Positions 1 to 11,122 are shown, counted from the first letter of the stretch. The stretch is 21,659 bases of DNA from Apostichopus leukothele (GCA_010014835.2 JAAAKB020112097.1:1-21659); one strand, 5' to 3'. Made by a program: numbers and translations. The notes: a model not told the origin generated them from the sequence alone.

Positions 1-1357
1 CAAGACATACTGTATGTGCACAAACTGACTGTTTCAGTAAAGCATCATAAAGGTTTAAAAACCAGACTCTTGGGATTTATAAATGTTGTTTGGCTACAAC
101 TGCATTGATTGGAAAAACTTAGAGCTTAATCTTTACAAGAAAATAATCTGTACACGACAGTTTACCAAAAAAAAATGCGTAATTGAACCCTACAATGATG
201 AGGTTTAAAAGTAGAAGACAAACAGATCATAAACGGTAACAAATTAACTTGTGATAGACTTAGAAGTACTTCAACAAACAACCACTGCTTAAACGAAGCT
301 ACTGCTTAATATATTCAAGCTCTGCGAGGTATTGCACTCAGTCCAATCTAGTTCATAAATTGCAGCATGAATAAAGGAGGCCATAAGGAGATACAACGAA
401 CAAAGGCTGAATAATTTCTGTCAACATATCGCCATAGAAGACGCACCGTTTCTTCAAAAGCAGAGTGACAAAGCTAACAACAGCTGACACATAACCAATC
501 CCAAAGAGACTAATTGCACGTACTTTGAAGGGGGGGGGGAGGAAGTCTCATTCATATGGTAATAAGCAAAGTTTAAAGCAGCATATTGCCTTTGAAGTGA
601 TTAAACTTACATTTTGTTTCAATGGTGTAGTCAACATTGCCAGGAGCTGTACTTCTAAGACCATATATCCTTATATAAATCCTTATGGAATACCTGTTTG
701 CATTGGTTCAACAATTTTTGAAAACCAAATTACTATCCAGTATTACTCAGAATAAGGTTGCATAATGATGAAACTAAGTTATCCCACCTTGATAGCTTTA
801 CCAAATGATGGATACTGAGCAAATAATTAAATTATACATTCGATCTACAATACTTCTAAATTCAGACCCTTGTTCACATCAGAAATGTAAATCAAAGATT
901 TTAAGCTTGTGATTGGGATTTGGCAATGTGCTAAAAAATTTAACTTCTATTTTAGTATCGACAGGCTTCAAAATATTGATGAAGACCAACTCAAAAAGCT
1001 GCTTTAAAGCACAATTTTATATTGAATCATGTGAAGACGTCATCTTTCTATACTCCTGTTACAATGTAGCACACTAAATTTGCTATTCAAAATTTTATAT
1101 CAATAACTTACAAAATAAAAATTAAGTGCATTTGAATTAACAGTTTGTTTGGACTTAACAAATTGCTAATACTGCTTTATGAAAATAGTTTTTGTGAAGA
1201 GTTATTTCCCTAAATTTCATCACTTAAATTTCACTCTCACAAGGTAACATTTTCAAGTGGTATACAAGATATGAAGGGCTAATATATTCCATACAGTTCA
1301 TGGTCAGTTAGTGGAGCTTACAGGAACAACTGATATGCTGCCTCTCTCATCACTAGC
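1..1357. other. Presumed intronic or intergenic DNA, no gene recognised
   Basis: This is AT-rich sequence with no confident exon. A 10-G tract lies at 530-539. On the minus strand a short stretch ending about 614 before a gtaagt donor reads LRSTAPGNVDYTIETK, which looks protein-like, but I found no convincing acceptor or family. The plus-strand frame that spans it at 525-755 looks like a chance shadow. Confidence 0.4.
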
Positions 1358-1430
1358 CCATAGAACCAGATTCCAGTTTTCTCCAAGGAGGAGAAAACCC
1401 ATTTTCTGGTTTCAAACCCAATTTCTATGG
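1358..1430. repeat. Nested imperfect hairpin
   Basis: Three paired segments lie in nested order. CCATAGAA (1358-1365) pairs with TTCTATGG (1423-1430), CCAGA (1366-1370) with TCTGG (1405-1409), and GTTTTCTCC (1376-1384) with GGAGAAAAC (1390-1398), around a 5-nt loop. The right arm has a 13-nt unpaired insert. It could be the core of a small foldback repeat or a transcribed hairpin; nothing further identifies it. Confidence 0.5.
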
Positions 1431-3804
1431 ACAAGCTCTGAGGGGATATCAAATTTATTTTGGAATGTTGTTACACCATGAAACAGTGTTATCATCTTCA
1501 GATATTTTTAATATCTTCGTCAAGTTACTTAAAATTATCAGGATTTCCAGCTTTTTGCACAAAAGACAGCTGACCCTTTATGTTTTCAAGATTTGTGTAT
1601 TTTAGGGAAACTTGCTTGGATGCTGGAAAGAAGACCTTCAAGACGACGGATTGTCGATGAAACAATCTATGAATGCCTGAAGACGGGAAGAAGGGAGGAG
1701 GTTCATAATTTTGTATGATCACGTAATTTACAAAGTCTTATGATATTACATTTTAAGATTTCAGGGGTTGGAAGAGAGGCAGTAGATGAAAGTGCAATAG
1801 TGGTGAGGAGACAGGTAGATGAGGAGGGTTACATGACTAGTCCGGAATTTCTGCTCATTGCACATTCACTTGCTAAGTTCCATTCCCAACTGAATACTTT
1901 AATTCTTCGAAAGGTACCCCCCCCCCTTTTATTGGTGTCTTGACAAGAGGATCAACAAGGACCAAGATGGGAAGAAAAAGTGCAGTTGTTGGGGTGGACT
2001 CGTGGAGGAGCTCAATTTACCATAAGCTACTTGACATGTTTGAATTTAGTGCAGTAAACCTGAAGAGCATCCTACAATACATTGAAAAGCTGATGAGATA
2101 ACATTTGAGTATCCATCAAATTCCCAATGCTTATTGGTTTGGGGATTTACGAGAGAAGTCAATACAATATTTTTTGGGGGGTTTTTGGAAATTCAATCAA
2201 TATTAAATTCGGAAGTATATAACTTCCAGTAGCTACAAAGCATTGCATCATACCTCAAGATATTTCGTCTGTGCAATCCCAATAAATTTCTAGGCTTTTA
2301 TGATCACACCTTAGTGACATACAAAACTGGAATCATCATATCAATTACTGATCCTGCAGGGAAAGTAAAAAAATGTCCCTCAAATGTCTCAAACCTATCA
2401 CATTTTGATAAAAGATTTACAGGTTCTTATCTAAAAGGTGTGAATCCCTTCTTTTTACCCTCTGAAGTAATAAGTCAGGTAAATACTGAAGATTTCAAGA
2501 TACTCTCTGCTTGTCAGACAGAAATCAAATTCGTTTGGCCTAGTTCTAACTTATAATTTATTTAACTGAAAGGGATGCTGCTGTTTGCACAGAGGGTTCT
2601 AAAGGAAGGTTCAATAAACTGTGTTTGCACAGTTAACACTATAAAGAGTGCAGACAGAATTAATAAAATGGAAAAGAGAAAATTACTGTTGACTGAGAGA
2701 TATTTCTACCGGTATCTATAAGTGGCGGTAAGTCTTGGGTAATTGTGATATAATGAATGATGTGGAGATGAGTTTTTAATGCTTTTTCTTTCTTTTGTGT
2801 TGTAATATTTGTTCATAGAAATTAAGGTGTCTTTATTTCAAATGTTTTGCAAATCAGTAAAGAAAGGCATTTCAATATCACTTATTGCTAGACTGGAATT
2901 AGATATATGTAATGGTCAACAAATAATCCCTGATAATACACAATAGGCTTGTTGAGTTCTAGTAATTGCGCTAATGCTTTCTTCTAATGCTTGAAAGAGT
3001 GATGGGGTATTGCCGGGTTGGAAGAACAACAGGCAGACAACATAACACAGAAATTCTTGTCTGAAGTCATCCAAGCATAAAGCATTAAGAACAAGCCCAT
3101 GATGCTAATCCTCTGAAGGGTGTGGGGGATTGGTGCAAAAGCCTCCTGAAGAATATTTGCGAGAGGTGCCTTTTGGCATTCTGGAGCGGAATGAGATGTA
3201 GATCATACATGTATGTTGTGAATCTGTGAGATTTCTATTTTTATTTCCATAGAATAAAATATGGAATGCAACAATTTGACCTGTTATATTGAGGTTTTAC
3301 TCAAACTTCTTTTTCTTTCCGTTGTGAAATGAAAATAATTATCCCCACCATTTGTACTCTACGATGCACTCAATCTAACATGCTTATGCATAAGGTGATT
3401 CTCCCATCATAGTAGTACTCAAGGACGACTTCCTGTTGAAACACAGACTGAACAAACGACCGTCAAGTCCTACAATCAAACCAATTCTCCTTAAACTCAA
3501 GATTGGTTTTCCTGTATTAATACTTCATGGCCATACTACATGGCCTTATCATATCAATACTACAGTAGGATCTGTAATATTGAAGCTAATCTAGAGCTCA
3601 TTGTGACTTCAAATCTCAAATGGTACAGAAACCTTGTCCACATTTTGAGAAAGCAGGGTGTATCTGACCCTGCAAGGATGATCAAGATCGTTTTTGACGG
3701 TCCAAGTAGTTAAGTTACCTGAGTGCGTTTCATTGTGTTCCAAACTAAGATAGCCACTTTTAATCACTGGAACCAAAATGACACTGTTTTTCTCTTTACT
3801 TCAG

Positions 3805-3836
3805 GTTCTGTTATCAAAGCAAGCAAAACATGAAAG
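3805..3836 (+). CDS. Candidate mini-exon, plus strand (speculative)
   Basis: This is a 32-nt piece between a strong acceptor (a long pyrimidine tract ending tacttcag) and a near-consensus donor (AAAG|gtaaga). It is open in the frame VLLSKQAKHE with two bases left over. It lies antisense to the CCDC88 gene. The phase fits the next candidate at 4926-5004. A 13-bp inverted repeat overlaps its donor. Splice-like pairs of this quality also arise by chance in intronic DNA, so this is a lead rather than a gene call. Confidence 0.15.
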
Positions 3837-4925
3837 GTAAGAACACCCATGTTGTGTGAATCATGCAACCTTTAACCTTTCATGTTTACAATGTCAACTT
3901 GGGCATTCACATGACCTAACAACCTGAGTATGTGTTGATAAAGCAGACATTCCCCTTGGCAGTCTATAACTCCATGTTAACACAACCACAACATTCCATG
4001 GACATGGGAAAATTGTTAGAAAGTAGCCCCAAACTATGTTTCCATAAAACCATGTAAACTACTGTAAAAGTCATAATATACAACAGGGCTAGCTATTGCT
4101 ATGATATAAATACAAAACCAAGTCATTTGAAATGTTCAGAACATCTCTACAAATATCGACTTAGCCATGACATTTTGATTTGTAATGCTTAGTGATAGTC
4201 GATTAATTTATCTCGTTTTTTAAAATACTCTTGCCCCAATGGTAGTCACCACTACGTACACCTCAGTTTGCCCGTACATATTTCAGGATCCTTATAAATA
4301 TGTAAGGAAAGTGTACAGATACGGTACAAGTCAGAAGAATTGTGCAGAGAAGTATAATAATATTAATCAGCAGTTACTTTTTACGACGTTGAAGTGACCA
4401 CAAATGTGGCAGAAACCTGCAAGGGCTTTAATATGGATTACAACTTAACACTTTAAACCAATTTAATTCAAAGGCTAAAAACGACCCTTACAAAATCTTT
4501 AAATTTAAAAAAATGAAGACTGTTCTGTAAATTGTTATGTCATATCTGATGGAAGTACTAACAACTATATACTATTTTAATGTGCATCTACATACATGAT
4601 AACGCTTCTCATGCAGCACAGCACACTATTTTGTTTTCTCTAAAATAACAGAGAAATTGTTATCCTAACTACGCACCATTCTGTTGTGCACCTGGGGAAA
4701 TTAATATTTTTAGTGATAAATAATGAGCTCTTTAATACATGGCATCCATCAACTACCAGAAACCCCTTTTTTAACCAGTACTAATGGTGGATAATATGTC
4801 CATAAGATGGCCAGGTCAAATAACACAACTGCACTAATCATTACACATGATGGCTTCCAGGGTCAGAACTGATTTCCAAAAAATCTCATTCAGTGTTTTT
4901 AAACGTTTTCTTTGTTCTTCCAAAG

Positions 4926-5004
4926 AAAAAAAAACTGTATGACCAGGAAAGAACCCCTGCATATCATGGTTTCATGTTACTATTCCCACAACACAGGAAG
5001 GAAG
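4926..5004 (+). CDS. Candidate exon, plus strand (speculative)
   Basis: The acceptor is pyrimidine-rich (ctttgttcttccaaag) and the donor GGAAG|gtaaac is acceptable. After one split-codon base the piece is open for 26 codons, reading KKNCMTRKEPLHIMVSC and onward to NTGRK, and ends in phase 0. The starting phase fits 3805-3836 and the ending phase fits 5325-5384. The amino-acid composition gives no family hint, and an A9 run at its start weakens the case. Confidence 0.13.
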
Positions 5005-5324
5005 GTAAACCCAGATGGAGGTGGTAAAAAAACATTGGTAGAATGTAGGCTACTGTCCCTGCTACCTCAGACTGACTCCATCAGCATTGATTAGAGATTA
5101 GTGGGTTAGTGACCTTTACCACCAAAGGCAATGTGTGGTTAACCACTAAATTGATCTAAAAGTATGGAGTAATTGGTAGAGGTTTGGAACTATTATGAAC
5201 TCGCATGAGTTCGGTAGCTATTTCTGGAAACAGCTGTAGACCAGACATGTTGGACCAATGAACCCCAAAACAAAAATAGTTGTGTTTTGTTGAACCCCTC
5301 CAGATTCTACTCCTCTATTAATAG

Positions 5325-5384
5325 ATGGACCTCCTTGAACGAAAACATGAGCAGCTTAAGTCATTGTTTACATCAGTTAAGGAG
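5325..5384 (+). CDS. Candidate coiled-coil-like exon, plus strand (speculative)
   Basis: These 20 codons lie between the acceptor tcctctattaatag and the donor GGAG|gtatag and read MDLLERKHEQLKSLFTSVKE. The leucine spacing and charge pattern resemble a short amphipathic helix. The piece is antisense to CCDC88, 177 nt beyond its second exon, and phase 0 at both ends. It could belong with the two candidates to its left, or be chance. Confidence 0.18.
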
Positions 5385-5560
5385 GTATAGGACCACCGTC
5401 TTAATGTACTAGCTAGACAGGACAGTATGGATAGGGAGAGTGACTGTGTATGGGAATATTGGGAAGAGCAAAAACATCCTAACATAATGTAAATAAAGGG
5501 ACTTTGCAAACCTAAGTCAATATATCATATCGTCGCTTTTATAAATAAGGATTACAATAC

Positions 5561-5692
5561 CTTTGAATATTCATCACGTTCTGTGGCTAAACTTTTGACT
5601 TGATTGAACACCGTCTTGAAAATGCCTTCAAACTGATCGGAGGGCAATTCACCCCAGGTGAGGTTGAAAACATTCTCAGTATTGTCTGTTAC
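5561..5692 (-). CDS. CCDC88: CCDC88-family HOOK-domain exon, next downstream
   Basis: This is a 44-codon, phase-0 exon on the minus strand, preceded by the acceptor cttttgcag and followed by the donor gtattg after Tyr-Ser-Lys. It reads VTDNTENVFNLTWGELP, then a less conserved helix, then LATERDEYSK. In girdin and Daple the residues after HIQE are V-T-x-N-Q-E-N-V-F-D-L-x-W, and the domain closes with a L-I-D-E-R-D-E stretch, so this exon joins the preceding one (HIQE | VTDN) with no missing residues. It encodes the final helices of the HOOK domain, leading into the start of the coiled coil. The next expected segment, beginning with an E-L-S-E-E-R-D-like motif, was not found to the left. The middle (SDQFEGIFKTVFNQVKS) is poorly conserved compared with vertebrates, as expected for a distant orthologue. 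No frame damage is visible in either exon, so the gene looks functional. Confidence 0.92.
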
Positions 5693-6261
5693 CTGCAAAA
5701 GGAGGAAAAAAACCATGCTTAGACGGACACAAATCATGGAATAATTTATTCGGTATTGCTTGGTGAAATGCTATGCAAAATTAGCAAAAAATGCATACAC
5801 AAGTGCAAATATGTATGCAAGTTTTTGTAAACAGCAATCAAAATATTTTATAAGAGACAAAATTCAGAGCAATCAAAAATTACATTTTAAAAACAACTAT
5901 AGTTACACCGGTTAATATAGAAGGTGAAGTTCACTAGTCACACAGAATGTAACAATACTTTATATTGTGTAGTGTTCAAGGTATTATCATCAGACAATAC
6001 CAACTGGAGCATGTCCTACAATGTGATGTGTCATACCAAGACACAGGACTTGTCTGTTACTGATGGTATCCATACAATTAATACTTTTCTTTAGAAAATT
6101 TACCCAAGATATGTATATACCTTGGTAACAATACCCAAACAAGTTTACCATACTAAACACATGCTCAGCTCCAGGGCCAATATAATGAGAATGTGATCAC
6201 ATGATCACAATGCTGATATTGTTAGGCCTGGTATGTCACCAGTTCTTATGCTTCAGTAGAT

Positions 6262-6300
6262 TAGAGTGCATATTATAGGAGACAGGTAAGGAAGGAGTAA
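6262..6300 (+). repeat. Short dispersed motif, copy 1
   Basis: The stretch reads gagtgcatat, a short spacer, then ggagacaggtaaggaaggag. The same order of words occurs at 8168-8215 and, more loosely, at 21303-21350. It is probably a fragment of a dispersed repeat family. The ACAG-GTAAG inside it looks like a splice donor, but all three frames before it contain stops, so it is not an exon. Confidence 0.45.
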
Positions 6301-8167
6301 TAAGGTAGGTTCACAATTCCCTCAAAAAAAGGAATAGAAACTACATATGACCTTAGTCATACAATCAAGAACTTGAAGTAATTAGCATGCCTGATATAGA
6401 GGGTACCTGATCTGTACCGGTAATCAACTTATTTTCATAATAACAAAACAAGATTTCAAATTTCCAGATATACTTTGCTTGTAACTGGACAATGGAAGGA
6501 GACATCAATTTATGTCAGCAGTGGGGCGATTTCTAAACCGCCTTTGAAATATACAATGTCTGGACATAATATTGATTCTTTCCAGACCTATGTATTTGAA
6601 CTATATCCGGCATTGTGAGAAAAACTTTGTGTGAAATACCAGAAACCTGGTTATATGTGTATTTCCAAAAATGACTATACCGTTATGTGTTGTCACATGA
6701 GGGACCTTACAAAATAATTTTTGCAATTACAAGAATTTGCATGACTTTGATAATGTAGGGGTACTGTAGGTTTAAGGGACATGACATCAAACTTGAAATT
6801 CCCCCATCTGTTTAATTTGTTTTGTTCTTTACTCCTGTCCATGATGACTGGTTTTCAAATGAATAGCCAGTTCTACATGAAAGGACACCGTCTTTTCTAA
6901 GGGGAAAAATTTAATAATAATTTTGAGTTTTACGCCAGCAACTGTTTTTATTGCCTTGAGCTTCACATTGTAGCTAATCAAAGTCAGACACTATAAAAAG
7001 AAGGTTGACAAAAGTCATAAGAGAAAGTGTCAGAAAACAAACAAAACTGTTCAGAACTGTCACAAATAATTGAGCAGATGCAACTTCACTGCTGAGGTTG
7101 GCAGTTTAGGAAGCTGACATCATTCTCCAGGGAATATCACATATCTTTGTGATTCTGTACAGGAGAAATGTTTCCGTAAAATTTCTAAATCAGACATGAC
7201 AAACGCAAATGTTGCATTGAAATGCCTTCCGTTAGTTGTGAGGAGTCCTGAAGCTATTTTGGGAACCAAAATGTGTGACATACAATTCCAACTCAGTCTC
7301 ATCTTTCACAGGAAAGGGTGTGCTTTAAATGTTATTTACAAAGTAACTAGTACTTTTCCTGTTGTGTTCACTCTATGGTAATAAGAGGAAAACAGCTTCC
7401 CTCGTAAAACGCAGTGACTAAGATTTATGGTGAAATTTACTAATTTCTTTTCAATACCATTCTGACATCCACTTGAGGTTTAATTCAATTTATCAGTGCC
7501 TACATGTAAAGTTCATACACAGATGGTCACAACTGAAAGACAATCTTTCAACGAAAAATACATGACTAACAGTTCAACGACTGTTTTTGAAAGTACACAA
7601 AAAATGTGCTTTCACATCGGCACTGTTTTAGGGAAAGAATTAAAAGTGATATGCCAAAAGAGATATACAAGGATTAGCTGGGAAATAGATACAGCTAACT
7701 TCACTTCATGAAGAATATAGGAGGGTGTCCTCCTTTGATTACTTGTAGTCTTCTTTGAAATAATACTCTAAAAGTTTGGTAAAATTGTAAGAAATTGGTT
7801 AAACCAAATACAAAAAGGTTGTGTTAATGAGCTTCTATGACAATTGTCATCATCATCACCACCATCATTATGTGGATTCCTATTTGGCGTGTCTTTTGGC
7901 GTGAAGGTCATATCAACCAAAAGGCTCATGAAACTCATCATCTTACATTAATGTTGTAAACCAACAACAACCCCAAAATTTAGTCGTTAAAAACCTTTCA
8001 CACCGACACTATAAAGTAATGTTGATTCAGATGGTTGAAATTGCTGTCCATGAAATAGTTGCTGTACCCATTTGAATGGTACACTTAGAAGGGAGAGGGC
8101 AGTGAACCCGGATTGTCACTAGGGGCGCAGCGTAAGACTGTTATTAGTTGTTATAGGCTAGGCAGAT

Positions 8168-8215
8168 AGGAGTGCATATGTGTGGGAGACAGGTAGGAGA
8201 GGAATCAAATAAATT
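8168..8215 (+). repeat. Short dispersed motif, copy 2
   Basis: This is the second copy of the motif: gagtgcatatg, then gtgggagacaggtaggagag, then an A-rich end caaataaat. The A-rich end is shared with the copy at 21303-21350. It lies just to the left of the minisatellite. Confidence 0.45.
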
Positions 8216-8228
8216 GCAAAGTGACTCC

Positions 8229-8464
8229 GTGGACATATCTACATTAAGAGGACATGCTTTAAACTTCAAAGCATCAGCAATGTTTGTTGTTAAGTGTCTT
8301 GTCTAGCGGTGGACATATCTACATTAAGAGGACATGCATTGAACTTCAAACTATCAGCAATGTTTGTTGATGTGTCTTGTCTAGCGGTGGACATATCTAC
8401 ATTAAGAGGACATGCATTGAACTTCAAACTATCAGCAATGTTTGCTGTTGTGTCTTGTGTAGTG
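8229..8464. repeat. Minisatellite, three copies of a 78-80 bp unit
   Basis: Three head-to-tail copies start with gtggacatatctac at 8229, 8309 and 8387, giving periods of 80 and 78 bp. Copies 2 and 3 are nearly identical; copy 1 differs at several sites and carries two extra bases. The last copy ends 24 nt inside the intron from the splice donor of the 8489-8701 exon. Because 78 is divisible by three, the array stays open in some frames on both strands, which creates spurious repetitive open frames (sense-strand reading ...SLKFNACPLNVDMSTARQDT). I do not regard these as genes. Confidence 0.95.
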
Positions 8465-8488
8465 GTCTGCATAACTTTTCTGACCTAC

Positions 8489-8701
8489 CTCTTGAATGTG
8501 AACCACTATGGCCTGTTGTACATCTAAATCTAGCTGTTTGATTCTTTCGATGAACATCTCCTTCTGGTCACACTGAACGGCACAGCCTAGCATCAGGAGC
8601 AGGAGTCTCTGGAGTTCCTGAACAGCAGTGTCTTCCATCGGATCTTTGGCAATTGTTAAAATATCTGGCAACTTCATTACCACAATCTGGTCCAGGACAT
8701 C
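8489..8701 (-). CDS. CCDC88: CCDC88-family (girdin/Daple) HOOK-domain exon, internal
   Basis: This is an internal coding exon of 71 codons, phase 0 at both ends. On the minus strand it follows a pyrimidine-rich acceptor ending cttgtag and begins Asp-Val-Leu-Asp-Gln. It ends His-Ile-Gln-Glu just before a gtaggt donor. Recognisable blocks are KLPDILTIAKDP, then LLLLMLGCAVQC, then FIERIKQLDLD and HIQE. These match the second half of the HOOK domain of vertebrate girdin, Daple and Gipie, where LLLLLLGCAVQC and FIERI are nearly invariant. In that family the N-terminal HOOK domain binds dynein light intermediate chain, and the long coiled coil and C-terminal tail link to actin, Gα proteins and Dishevelled. 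HOOK1-3 share the fold, but their corresponding helix reads differently after GCAVNCE, so CCDC88 is favoured. I cannot tell which vertebrate paralogue is closest; an invertebrate may carry a single ancestral copy. The exon has no start codon of its own: the first part of the domain must lie further upstream at higher coordinates. Confidence 0.93.
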
Positions 8702-11122
8702 CTACAAGAGGAATTTAATGTAAACAAAGATCATGAATTTAGAGAAAATTTGGAATGAGAGTCTGGTAAGACAAAACAAAATCAGGAAACATGGTTACTA
8801 ATACAGTCAATATATCAGTGAAGTGACAAACGTTCAAATTCTAAGAGATCATAACGGTATGAGCTTGAGCTGATCACTGGTAGCATATATTCTTTCGGAA
8901 TGATATTAAGAAGAGATCTTTTGAAACATATTTTTGCAATTTCCAGTCACAGTGATTGTTTTAAGCACCTTTACTTGCGTTTTATAAAACGTCTTTATCG
9001 TTCGGCCAAAAGTGCACAGGTGGAACCTTGAACTGGTCAATAGCACGTCTGTATGCAAGGTTCAAAGTGGCCAGTATGCATGTTTGTGAGTGCTATAGTG
9101 AAATGATGTTACTTAAGTTTGAGATCAGGGAGATCTGTAAACAATACAGATCACAATCATTAGGACCAATATGAAAGCGCCTTCTGTAGAAACGACGGAG
9201 AGTCCCGTTGAATTAACACATTACGTAAACATGTCGCTTTTCATCTAATACTGACAATAATCTTTCAATATGTTCATACAAATGTATTGTGTTTGTTTAC
9301 AATTGAAGATCATGAATAGTCAGTGTCCAATTCAACATGGCATATTGCCACACAGTGCACACATTTTTTGCCATGGACATTATCACTCGACTCCTCGCCT
9401 TCTGTTTTATATTGATTTCACAGAGCTGTACTTTCACTCCTCAGTAGTTGGATTTTAAATTAGAGGAAATTCCTTTCATCCCCATCTAAGCTTTAAGGAG
9501 ATGACCACACAAAAGAAATATACACAAAATACCGCGCTCGTGACTCATCTGATTTAACGAAGGACGGTAATATTACTAACTCTTGTGGTACATGTCGTTC
9601 TGAAGCCAATATTTTCGTTTGGATGGTAAAGAATGACGGTTTAATTTAGCCCATGGACCATTAGGAAAGCTCATTAACATGATGCAGTGCAGATGACAAA
9701 CACACTTAACGTCCCCACCTAGAGATCTTTCGAATCAATTACGACTAATGCAAGAGAGATAACCTGAGGAATCTATACTAGCAAGCTGTAACAACTCCTG
9801 AGAGAGGCTATAGTGCTTCCTGAGAGACAGTGCTGGTTTAAAGCAGTCTGATTGATGGTGGGCACATCACTTCATGAATGCATGTACTGGTAGCAAACAT
9901 GAATATCTGAGATGAGTCCAACCTGAACAAACTTTGGGACTATTTTTTCAGCCAACAAGACGACAATCAGCAACTCAAAAAACACTTTTCCCTCAGGAAT
10001 TGAAATTAGCATTGATTAAAGCTCATTTTAAATTCAAATAAACATTGATACAAAAATGAGGGACATTTCACATCTCTGTATTTTTTTCACTTCATAATTT
10101 GAATGAGGATAATGACCACTGATAATGCAGCACTATTTGTTTTGAGGGATATAAATCGAAGGTTATACAATGAAATGGGAGGAAGTTCTGCACACGACAC
10201 ACTATAGGCTGTCATTTTCCCAGGTTAGATGATGCTTTACATTCCAGAACTTTGTAAAAGCTATTTTTGCTTAAATAATGCTTTTAATACAAGTTCAATA
10301 GCAGGTTACATCTTATCAAAACCACTCCTCAAAGCAACATTTTGCACTTTCAGAATTGATCAAAAATACATCATAACAACCAATCATTACCTAAATGATC
10401 CTCTGACTGTGTTTCTTACAAAAATATGTTTTTACTAATTGAAAGAAAACTTAAACTGTTGAGCTAATGAACTTCATTATTTAAAGAAAATTTATGCCTT
10501 TGAAAAAATTCATAAATTGTTCAGATTAAATACAAAAATGATGACTTAAAGATAAATCATCTTCTACTATAAAATACATAGAGTACATGTTAAATTTACT
10601 TTTGATGATATGCCAACCATTTCTTCCAAACCAGGAATCTTGTTCACATTTTTTTGTTTCTGATGTACACAATTTCATATTCCCTTACTTTATTGATCAA
10701 AACCTCAAACAGATATTCCAACTGAATTATTTTGAATTTGTGTCGTTACTTTATACACCCCTTTAACAACTTTCCCAGGAATGAGAAGAGGCATTCGCTG
10801 TGTGTGTAATTACTCTGATGGGGACTGTAGGATACGCATATCAATGAATGTCACCAGAAAGTATAAACAAGGATTCGAAGGGGAAAAATATGTTTATTAC
10901 TGCAGACAGACATTAAGACTAAGATAGAGTTTGATTTATCAGTATCTAAACGGAAATACTATAGAAAGCATTCACATTTTATAAAATTACGAAACAAAAG
11001 GGTGTGACTTTCATTGCTGTTTTACTTAAATATTATCTTGAAAACTGCATCTGATGGCTATTTGAGAAGGGAAGGAATGAAGTACGGAATGTTATGTAGT
11101 GTTGATATGCGGTTGCCATACA
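8702..11122. other. Presumed intron upstream of the 8701 exon
   Basis: AT-rich DNA with no exon I can support. The exon expected immediately upstream in the CCDC88 gene should encode an R-x-x-N-L-x-x-L-V-R-x-I-x-x-Y-Y-Q-like segment; I looked for it on the minus strand and did not find it. A small imperfect tandem duplication (tcctgagaga words at 9796 and 9818) is the only repeat noted. Confidence 0.5.

Larger units (their letters stand above)
1431..5560. other. Presumed intron, with weak exon-like pieces
   Basis: In gene direction this follows the second HOOK exon and should precede the coiled-coil exons. I searched for a minus-strand exon encoding the expected continuation and found none, so it probably lies beyond position 1. 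A plus-strand stretch at about 1613-1713 (reading LERRPSRRRIVDETIYECLK) and another at 1767-1914 look somewhat protein-like. They are not phase-compatible with each other and match no family I can name. A 10-C tract lies at 1917-1926, and a 13-bp perfect inverted repeat pairs 3826-3838 with 3875-3887. Confidence 0.4.
5693..8488 (-). other. CCDC88: Intron of the CCDC88-family gene (2796 bp)
   Basis: The intron is bounded on the minus strand by GT at 8488-8487 and AG at 5694-5693, and separates the two HOOK exons in phase 0. It holds the minisatellite at 8229-8464 near its 5' end, two copies of a short dispersed motif (8168-8215 and 6262-6300), and a short ATC/ACC trinucleotide run at 7847-7868. 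Open frames on both strands at about 7120-7380 and a plus-strand frame at 7496-7711 match nothing I recognise and have no splice signals that convince me. I see no nested gene. Confidence 0.85.

Noticed and set aside
1613-1914. Two protein-like plus-strand stretches, one with a faint RPEL-like look (LERRPSRRRIV)
   Set aside because: The key RPEL positions do not fit, the two pieces are not phase-compatible, and the intron between them would be only about 50 nt.
2314-2556. Plus-strand 80-codon frame (reading TGIIISITDPAGKVKKC...)
   Set aside because: It lacks an ATG start and recognisable motifs, and the flanking sequence gives no convincing exon borders.
6241-6300. Strong acceptor and donor pair flanking a 29-nt piece ending GACAG|gtaagg
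   Set aside because: All three frames contain stops, and the piece belongs to a dispersed repeat.
8290-8527. Open frames on both strands across 8290-8527 with a repeating 26-residue pattern
   Set aside because: They are by-products of the minisatellite, whose 78-bp unit keeps a frame open; the plus-strand one also runs backwards through the real CCDC88 exon.
10868-10880. GGATTCGAAGG resembling an inverted box B
   Set aside because: No box A or cloverleaf pairing at the right distance on the minus strand.
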